This document shows positions 56,989 to 64,000 of a stretch of 64,000 bases of DNA, one piece after another; the stretch's first letter is position 1, and the number at the start of each line of letters is the position of its first letter. The notes under the pieces are model-generated. The model did not search any database. It saw only the letters and a program-made list of their open reading frames with translations, and was not told where the DNA came from. Location: contig JANTQA010000026.1 in the NCBI GenBank assembly GCA_027625915.1, positions 2,976,001 through 3,040,000 of the forward strand, written 5' to 3'. This DNA is from Anaeramoeba flamelloides. Lineage: Eukaryota > Metamonada > Anaeramoebidae. The position numbers and the translations under genes were made by a program.

Positions 56989-57667
56989 TTAATTTTTTGA
57001 GTTGTTACTAAATCGAGAAAATTTATTGTTTTGTTGTCCTCTTCCTCTTCCTCTGCCTCTTTGTTGACCTCTGCCTCTTTGTTGGCCTCTTCCTCTTCCT
57101 CTTCCTCTGCCTCTGCCTCTGCCTCTGCCTCTGCCTCTTTGTTGGCCTCTTCCTCTTCCACCTCTTCCTCTTCTTCTTGGTGGATCTCGTTTACGTCGAT
57201 CTGTTCTACTTCTGACACGTACTAATTTTCTATGAATAGCACAACTAACACAAAGGTTTGATTTCATGTATGTTTTTGGAAGTTCATATTCTATTTGTCG
57301 ATTAATTTTTGGGTTTTATTCGTTTTATTGGGTTGATTAGATTTTTTAGGTTAGAGAAACAAATCAAAAGAATTTTTTTTTGTTGTTTTTTTTGTTTTTT
57401 TTTTTCAAAAAAAAAAAAAATCTAAAAATCAAAAAAAAAAGAATAAAGTAAAATGCAAAAAAAGAAAAAGAGTTATTTTTACTTACCAACATAAACACTT
57501 GAGTTAGAGATATCTCTAATGGAGGTGTTGTCAACGATATTTTGCACATTGAATCTTTTGATTGCTTTATCTTTTGGAACTGCTCGGTAACAATTGTCAC
57601 ATCTTACAAACTTTGTGTGACCACGTCCTTTTTTTCCACGGCCATTATTTCTTCTTTTTTTTGTCAT
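56989..57667 (-). CDS. RPS26: 40S ribosomal protein eS26 with Arg-Gly tail, 2 exons
   Basis: Exon 1 57667-57487, intron 57486-57291 (196 bases, GTAAGT donor, aaatag acceptor), exon 2 57290-56989; the codon is split 1+2 and the total is 483 bases, 160 aa. Exon 1 [20 protein letters not shown], then [19 protein letters not shown]; exon 2 opens [20 protein letters not shown]. The four zinc Cys fall at 23, 26, 74 and 77, exactly as in human eS26. eS26 lines the mRNA exit channel of the small subunit. The family normally ends near residue 115; here residues 99-160 are an Arg-Gly/Gln tail ([14 protein letters not shown]) ending [10 protein letters not shown]. The tail is encoded by a CCTCTG/CCTCTT hexamer array. 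RG tails can bind RNA and be arginine-methylated, but that is inference. Confidence 0.92.
57036..57170 (-). repeat. hexanucleotide array encoding the eS26 Arg-Gly tail
   Basis: Repeated cctctg, cctctt and cctcttcctcttcctc units, in multiples of six bases so the eS26 frame is kept. In another frame the array gives a Glu/Ala run, which is an artefact. Confidence 0.8.
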
Positions 57668-58183
57668 TTTTAATAAGGTTTTCTGTGAATTTCTTTTGAT
57701 CGTAAAGGAAAAAAAAATGAAAACTCTTTTTGTGAAAAGGATTCGTGAAATAATCCGTTATTCAAGAGGTTTTTAATGATTAATAAATACGTTTAGAGAA
57801 ATAAATCTACAACTTGAGGTTTTGGAGAGGGAAATAATACTTTTCAACAAAGCAAATAATGAGAAAACTGAAAGTTCAAATATAAATCGGTCAAAATTTC
57901 AATTTTAGTAGTTCTTTTTATCAATTCTGAAATATTATTTTGGGTTCTTAGATCATCCATCCAATCAACTTGTATCTAATAAAAAAGTACCAAATAGATA
58001 ATTTGAGATTGTACAAATCGATTTAATTTCTTTGAAACTTTATTGTTGTTAAATGGAACAATTAATCAGAGTTAAAATTTTTTCCCATTAATTATCCAAA
58101 TACCCAACAGATTTAAAAATCATACATAATAATATATTGCATCTTAAAAATTGAGTAAACTATCTTTATTTTTTATTACAGGT

Positions 58184-58306
58184 TCAAAAATCTGTGTTAC
58201 AAGCACAAGACCTTTGTTTCATATTACATATACGATATTTTTCTTCTACTTGTTCAAATATAAAATATAATTTAGTGTCCAATTGAGCATCAAAGAGTAA
58301 ACCCAT
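58184..58306 (-). CDS. small open frame, 40 aa, Cys-containing
   Basis: ATG at 58306 with an in-frame TGA shortly upstream: MGLLFDAQLDTKLYFIFEQV, then EEKYRICNMKQRSCACNTDF and TGA. Coding-like composition, no acceptor just upstream, so a short gene or a first exon ending at GTATAT (within the EEKYR codons). No family recognised. Confidence 0.25.
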   Translation of the reverse strand: MGLLFDAQLDTKLYFIFEQVEEKYRICNMKQRSCACNTDF

Positions 58307-58487
58307 TTTGAAGATAAATCATTGGTATTATCATTAAATTTTAAATAATGAATCAATTGACCGAAAATTTTTTATAATTTTCTCATTATTTTGGAAATTT
58401 AAGGGTCATATCAATAAATTCTTCATAATCAATTCAAATACTATCCTTTATTTTTTATTCAGGTTAAATCAATCTTTTAGAGTCTTT

Positions 58488-58913
58488 CCAAGTCTACCAT
58501 AAAATTTTAAATGAAACAGATTTGAGTTTTCTATTCTGATTTTCTATTTTCAAAAAATTCGGAAATAATAGCTATTATTCAAAAAAAAAATTCAATAAAT
58601 GAGCTATTATTCAAATTTTGAAACATCAAAAAAAAAATTTTGAAGATTCATGAAGCAGTGTAAAATATTTTTCAAAAAGGGTAAATTTTTAAAGATCTGT
58701 CAATATTGATATTTTTTTGGGCTCTTTTAGACCAATAATTTTTAAGTTTCATGGGATCTTGAATTTTTTTTTTGATGTTTCAAAATTTGAATAATAGCTC
58801 ATTTATTGAATTTTTTTTTTGAATAATAGCTATTATTTCCGAATTTTTTGAAAATAGAAAATCAGAATAGAAAAATTAATTGTATTTTATTTAAAATTTT
58901 ATGGTAGCCTTGG
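58488..58913. repeat. F8 foldback element with arms of about 150 bp
   Basis: ccaagtctaccataaaattt at the left is mirrored by aaattttatggtagccttgg at the right, and the stem continues through ttcggaaataatagctatta and gagctattattcaaattttg to tgtttcaaaatttgaataat on the far side. Loop about 110 bases. No copy elsewhere in the window was seen. Confidence 0.75.
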
Positions 58914-59312
58914 AACGGCTGTATCTGCAGGTATATATGAAGTATCTTTTTGGTGAAAATACCAGTGTTTATTAGTTTTTTTTTTTGTTATCTTTTACTA
59001 TCAGTGTACTACAAAATCGTAATCAAGAGTATTATTGATTGAAGTAGAAATTATTTTTATTAGGTTTTGAAAAGAAAAGTACAAATAATTCTGCTAAACA
59101 AAAGGCTAATTGGATACATGTCTTCTAAACTACAGTTCTATAATTTGATACATGGCATTTTCGAACAGAATAAAATATCAAAAATAAAAAAATACCATTT
59201 TTTGTAAAAATAATGTATTTTGAATAATCGGATAAAAGATCTTAACCTTAATAAATAAAAAAAATAATAGCCCAGATAATGTATGTTTGGAATTCATTGG
59301 AAACATAACGCC

Positions 59313-59314
<2 letters not shown>

Positions 59315-59345
<31 letters not shown>
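59315..59345. repeat. (AT)n microsatellite
   Basis: About 15 AT units. Further (AT)n runs occur near 59409-59423 and 59964-59984, and elsewhere at 14441, 22889 and 40289. Confidence 0.85.
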
Positions 59346-59348
<3 letters not shown>

Positions 59349-59565
59349 AGGTAGTACAACTTTTTGTTTTAAATTCATGAAAGACTTATAAAATCCCGTT
59401 TTCGATTTATATATATATATATATTACGTTTCATTCTTTGTTTCATTTGTTTTTTTTTGAAAAAGTCCTTGAATTCTTTCAAAATCATACTTTTCATTTC
59501 TCAGGTGGGAAAAAATGCAAACGAAAAAACTTACAAACAAAGAATAAAAACAATTATATACTTAC

Positions 59566-59622
59566 AGGAAGTAATTGCCTTAAAATTCTTCTCAAATAAT
59601 GTTTGAATTCGCGATTTTCCAT
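59566..59622 (-). CDS. possible first exon MENREFKHYLRRILRQLLP
   Basis: ATG at 59622, immediately preceded in frame by TAA, gives 19 codons that end exactly at a strong GTAAGT donor (phase 0). The peptide is an amphipathic, basic helix-like segment. No second exon was identified; the next minus-strand coding sequence is eS26, which has its own start. Confidence 0.3.
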
Positions 59623-60775
59623 TTAAGTGGTGGTTTTTGTATATAAAACCTTGAAAATAGTTTGGTTTTCTATTTTGATATCACAAGAGTAATAAAAAGT
59701 ATGTTTTAGGTTTAAAACCCTTGCAAATTGTAAACTCTTTAAACATTTAGGAAAAGAAACACGTTTTTTTTTATTAAAAAATTACTAATTGGGGAAGAAA
59801 AATGGTCAAATATTAACTTTTTTACCAATTCCAAATTAGATTAGACAATATATTTTTTTTTATGTTTCGATTACTTATACATATCAGACAAATGAATTTT
59901 ATGAGTCCCTCATGTGTGCAAAACCCGTTTAACAAAATCAAAAAAAAAACATATTTCTGGTTTAGATATATATATATATATATATCAATGGTTATCTGGA
60001 AAATTGATTATTTTATTTGAGAAAACTAAATTTTTTTATAATTTGACAAAGAATAAAACAATATATTTTCTTAGGGGGATACCCATCATATTAAAAAAAT
60101 CAAACAATTTTTGGATTAAAGATTGAATTCGAATGAACAAAAATAATAAGAATAATATCTTTGATATTATTCAACATAAAGACTCATTATTCATTTTACC
60201 ATTGGTGAATGATAAATAAAAATTGTCATTCTCGAACAAAATTTTTAAAAACAAAAAAAAAAAAAGGTTTAGAAATGTGGAAAGTACCATCAAGTGTCAC
60301 ATAGTGTAGTAGGGTGCTGATATTTTCCAGAATCTAAAAGAATAGCAAAAAATCAATAATTAAACTTAATTCTTTTAAATGTTGGAAAATATAAGACACG
60401 CAGGAGAAAATTAATTATTTCTTTTCGAAAACAAAAAAAACAAAAAAAACAAAAAAAAAAAAAAATAATTATTTTTTTTTTCAGCTTTTTTTTATTTTGA
60501 TCAATTTTTCTTTAAGTGTTCTTTTATCTGGATAATTATAATAATAATAATTTTCTTTCAAGGATTCATGATAATTATAAGTTCCAAAAATTACAAATTG
60601 TTTTTATTTATTTTTTTTTTTTTTAAAGTTTCACAAAACTATTTTTGACAAATTTTTTGTTCGAGATACCGACTTGGTAGTATAAACCAAGCCCGAATAC
60701 TAATACTACCACTGCCTCCAATATAAAATCAACCAAATTGCTTAATAATCTATTACACATTTAATTGTGTTTTAG

Positions 60776-61312
60776 TTAAAAATATACCCCATTTCACTCA
60801 AAGTACCCAGCCAAAAAACAAAAATTTGATTATTTTTTTTAAGAATCAGCCAAACTCCGATTTTTTAGAAATAAGAGTGATAATAAATATCAGATTATAG
60901 TTGAGATTCATCAAAGAAATACTTGAACAAACCTTAAATTTCAAAAAAAAAAAAATGTTAAAATAATTTTTTGGGCTTCATTGATTGGAAAGTCTCGTGC
61001 AAAATTTCTCAATTTCTTTAAAAAGTTAAAATTGTTTACAATAAGATTTTTCAATGTTTAATGTATGAATTTTAAATCCAATTTCAAAGTCTCAATTTTC
61101 TTAATGTTAATTTAGAGTTTCAGTGGATTTTTTTTTCAAATTTACTATTGAAAAAAAAAAAAAAAGAAAAACAAAAAAAATTTACAAAATGAGAAAAAAT
61201 TATTTTGATTTAAAAATTGAAAATTAATTTTGAGAAGAATAATGAATTAAACTCTTCGAAAATATTTTCTTTCTTGAATAAAACTGGGCCCCTTTGTCTG
61301 AAAAAGAGTTTA
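60776..61312. mobile_element. F2 short DNA element
   Basis: Left end accccatttcactcaaagta with cccagcc, right end aaaactgggcccctttgtct with gaaaaagagttta. Same arrangement as 41934-42518 but inverted. Confidence 0.7.
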
Positions 61313-61848
61313 GATAAAAACAAAAGGTTTACATTTATCTCATACCAAATTTAAAATGATGATAATATTTATTCTGTTAATCATATTGTACTATAATTGT
61401 TTTTTTTTCGCAGGGTATTAATTAAACGATCGTTTTTGCTTTATGGTTATCCTTTCTCTATCATATTTCTGAAATAATGTATTAACATACATTTATAAAT
61501 CAAGAAAAAGAAAAATCAAAAAGGAATAAAGAAAAAGATTAAAATATATTTAAAATAGGTATTATTTTCTGAATTTATTTTTTTTCTGGTAATTAATATT
61601 GTTTCTATGTTTCTTAATTTTTATTAATTCAATTTGGTCGATCTATATTTGGTGATGGAAGTATTGTTTATTCTTTCTTTATTTTATAATAATTAAAAAA
61701 ACAAATGAAAATGATTTCAGAAATAATTATAAAAAACAATTTTTTAAAATAAAGATATGAAAGTAAAGTAAAGGAAAATGTAAAGAAAACAAAAAAAAAA
61801 AAAAAAAAAGAAAGAATATGGATTTTAAAAAAGTTCAATTTAAATATT

Positions 61849-62475
61849 TTAATCCACATCTCTGCTAACTTGTGGTGGAGGAGCGATACCAGATTGAGCA
61901 CGTTTTGACATTATAATTTGATCTACTCTTAAAATTGTAATAGCAACGTTCAAAGCTAATCTCATACTCCAATAACGGGTTTGGTATAAGTCAAAAACGT
62001 TTTTTTTAACCATATCACAAATTCCTTCATTGATAACATCAACACCAGAGTTTTTCTTACCTTCTTCGTGAGAGGAATATAAGTTAGAAATTAATTCTGT
62101 TGCTCTCATTCCAGCATTCAAGGCTAAATTTCTTGGAACTACTTCTAAGCCTTCAGCAAATTTTTTGATTGCGTACTGGTCCATACCTGGTGATTTTTCT
62201 CCGAATTTTTGAATGTGTCTTGACATTTCAATTTCAAAGGCACCACCTCCTGCTAATAATCTTCCATCTTTACAAAGTGCTCTATATGAATTTACACCAT
62301 CATCAATGGCTCTTTCAATATCATCAGCAACATTTTTTGTAGCTGCTCTAACAATTATTGTTGCAAGTTTTGATTTATTTTTTTTTGATTGTTCAAAAAT
62401 TGTTATTTTTGTTCCTCCAATTAATTCAACTCTAACAGATCCACATGTTCCAATTTCTTTTTCAGATGGGATTAT
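61849..62475 (-). CDS. CCT8: chaperonin CCT subunit theta, last exon (5' part outside window)
   Basis: Terminal exon of 208 codons starting after an attattag acceptor in phase 0: IIPSEKEIGTCGSVRVELIG, then GTKITIFEQ, VRAATKNVADDIERAIDDGV, LCKDGRLLAGGGAFEIE, GMDQYAIKKFAEGLEVVPRN, and WSMRLALNVAITILRVDQII followed by MSKRAQSGIAPPP. These are the apical-to-equatorial return and C-terminal equatorial ATPase segments of group II chaperonins; the QYAIKKFAE and LRVDQIIM wording points to theta. CCT folds actin and tubulin in the cytosol as an eight-subunit double ring. About 330 N-terminal residues are missing and would lie to the right; no exon of theirs was recognised up to 64000, so the intron is at least 1.5 kb. 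Confidence 0.92.
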   Translation of the reverse strand: MIPSEKEIGTCGSVRVELIGGTKITIFEQSKKNKSKLATIIVRAATKNVADDIERAIDDGVNSYRALCKDGRLLAGGGAFEIEMSRHIQKFGEKSPGMDQYAIKKFAEGLEVVPRNLALNAGMRATELISNLYSSHEEGKKNSGVDVINEGICDMVKKNVFDLYQTRYWSMRLALNVAITILRVDQIIMSKRAQSGIAPPPQVSRDVD

Positions 62476-64000
62476 CTAATAATTAAAAAAAAATGTTATA
62501 AAGTTATAAGAATAATAATGAGAAATAATTTTTTTAATTTTTAATTTTATTTCAAAAAAAAGCAATATTATGAAATCAAAGGAGAAAAAAAAAATTAAAA
62601 AAAATAAGAACCAAATCAAAGAAAAAAGTTATTAATTGGAACAATTGTTATTTTTATAAAGCTATTTTTTAACAAAAAAAAAATGTTACAAAAATATGAC
62701 TATTTTAATGAAATATATTTAAAAAAATTGTATTTCATACTCTATGAAAAACGATGAATAACAAAGTATTGTTATAAAAAATATTTTTTTTTTAGAATCA
62801 TTTAGTAATGTAAAAATTATGATTAAATTCTATTTTATTTATTATAAAGTATTTTTCAAAAATTCACCAAAATTAAATTGATCATTATTAAGCTGGATAA
62901 TTTATCTTATATAAGTGAGTTGATGATTTTAAACAGAAATTGTTACAATGGAAAAATGAAAAAAGAAAAAAGGTTCGGATTGAAATTTCAAATATTTGTA
63001 TTGTTACAGTTGCAACCAAAACTTAGAGATTAAAAATTTCTTTCAAATTCAATTTTGACACCAATTTTGGTCGTTAGGCATGTTTTATCCCAAAGAATAT
63101 TCTCAAAAAAATGTTTTTATTGTGTCTGTATTTAATAAAAAATAATTATACTTGTTAACTTTGATATTTTTTTACAATATTAAAAATTAAATGTTATTTT
63201 TTTTGCATCCAGAAAAAATTGTTAAAGATTTAGTTTTAAAAACACTTTATCTGTTAAATAAAGAATTGTAAAGGGACTAAATTCGTAACTTCTAATTCAA
63301 AGAGTGAATAAAAACACGCTCATTAGATGAATTTTAAACTTAATTTTAGTTTTCTAAAATAAGTGTTTTTTTTTAGTATTCAACATCTTTTGATTTATAT
63401 TAGATATCAAAAGTTGTTGCTTTCTGAATATATTTTTTCTTAATGTAAATAATGTTTATTAAAAATTCAAATATCTGTAAAATTAAATTTTGACAAAATA
63501 AATTTGGCCAAAAATAATGGTAATTCATTAAAAATTAATAGGTTAGTTTATTGTATCGTAAATCTAATTTTTCAAAAAGAAATACTTTTTAATTCGGATC
63601 AATTTTGAGAATCATCTTAAATTGGAATTTATAAACATTCTTAGACTTTCATTGATGATTTAGTGTGTTTCAATTTTTTCTCAATTTCCAAAATTTTGAG
63701 TTGATTGTTTTGTTTAAGGAGTGAAAATATATGTCAAATTTAAAATTGTATTTATCAGTCTTTTAAATTTTCAATTTATTAAATTTAGAACATTCTACAA
63801 TTGAATACTTTAACTTAAAAATATTAATGTGATATATGTGTGGAATTTTAATCTCTAAATATGTTGAATTAATTTTAAAAAATCAATCTTTTTTTTTTTT
63901 TTCTAGTTTCTATGTTTCTCTAATAATTTACAATTCAATTATATTTGCATTAATTAATTTGTGTTTTAGTTACGATTTCTTCTGCAAATTAAATTTTTTT
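62476..64000 (-). other. intron of the CCT-theta gene, open at the window edge
   Basis: Very AT-rich with no repeated element that I can match to F1-F8 and no chaperonin coding sequence. Presumed intron between the last exon and exons beyond 64000. Confidence 0.6.

Larger units (their letters stand above)
57668..61848. other. long stretch between eS26 and CCT-theta
   Basis: Holds a foldback element (58488-58913), two weak exon-like islands (58184-58306, 59566-59622), several (AT)n runs and an F2 element (60776-61312). The right flank up to 61848 is the 3' region of CCT-theta. Nothing else supportable. Confidence 0.55.

Noticed and set aside
56961-57218. Acidic Glu/Ala frame over the eS26 tail
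   Set aside because: Same hexamer array read in another frame; the eS26 frame has full homology and splice support.
1-64000. tRNA genes, rRNA genes, CRISPR arrays, LTR or virus-like elements
   Set aside because: Looked for and not seen: no TΨC-type GGTTCGAATCC box with a cloverleaf, no conserved rRNA blocks, no regularly spaced direct repeats, no polymerase, integrase or capsid-like frame. A tRNA with an unusual intron could be missed by eye.

Overview
The window is a very AT-rich (roughly 80 % by eye) eukaryotic contig. The genes that can be identified are eukaryotic: ribosomal protein eS26, chaperonin CCT-theta, a NudE dynein regulator, an NDR/LATS kinase tail, a BTB protein, an RNF5/RNF185-type RING ligase and a PAS protein. 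Four of them are interrupted by GT-AG introns whose reading phases match exactly. TAA, TAG and TGA all act as stops, so the code looks standard. Long Lys/Glu, Asn and Ser low-complexity tracts and long BTB and PAS proteins suggest a free-living amoeboid protist. My impression is an Anaeramoeba-like metamonad, but this is inference, not proof.

Layout. 1-2.7 kb: repeat-derived non-coding DNA. 2.7-5.6 kb (+): a Trp-Gly-rich Asn/Lys protein. 5.6-10.2 kb: hairpins, short DNA-transposon copies and two weak exon-like islands. 10.2-13.7 kb (-): a BTB protein with a 12-unit Ser/Lys tail. 13.8-18.3 kb: transposon-derived. 18.3-19.4 kb (-): tail-anchored RING ligase. 19.4-26.1 kb: repeats, including a 1.5 kb element with terminal inverted repeats. 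26.1-32.7 kb (-): a PAS gene whose PAS domain is cut by a 5.2 kb intron packed with transposons. 32.7-37.8 kb: repeats and two small open frames. 37.8-38.2 kb (-): a 141-aa unknown protein. 38.2-43.7 kb: repeats. 43.7-48.6 kb (-): NudE, cut by a 4.3 kb intron. 51.4-54.1 kb (+): a multi-membrane protein with a sulfatase-like domain. 55.4-55.7 kb (+): the last exon of an NDR/LATS kinase with no kinase domain in sight. 57.0-57.7 kb (-): eS26 with an unusual Arg-Gly tail. 61.8-62.5 kb (-): the last exon of CCT-theta, which continues past the right edge.

The non-coding space is dominated by short non-autonomous DNA elements. I separate them by their ends into families called here F1-F8; most have terminal inverted repeats and several are flanked by TA. 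No transposase gene was seen, so any movement would depend on enzymes encoded elsewhere. They occupy introns as much as intergenic DNA and explain the two giant introns.

The genes do not form a pathway and no operon-like structure is seen. The most interesting items are the fusion of a degenerate CPBP (CAAX-protease-like) membrane domain to a sulfatase-like domain, the WG-repeat protein (a candidate Argonaute-hook platform), the giant transposon-filled introns, the orphan NDR exon and the eS26 Arg-Gly tail. Many short exon-like islands are reported at low confidence because in such AT-rich DNA chance open frames of 50-80 codons are expected.
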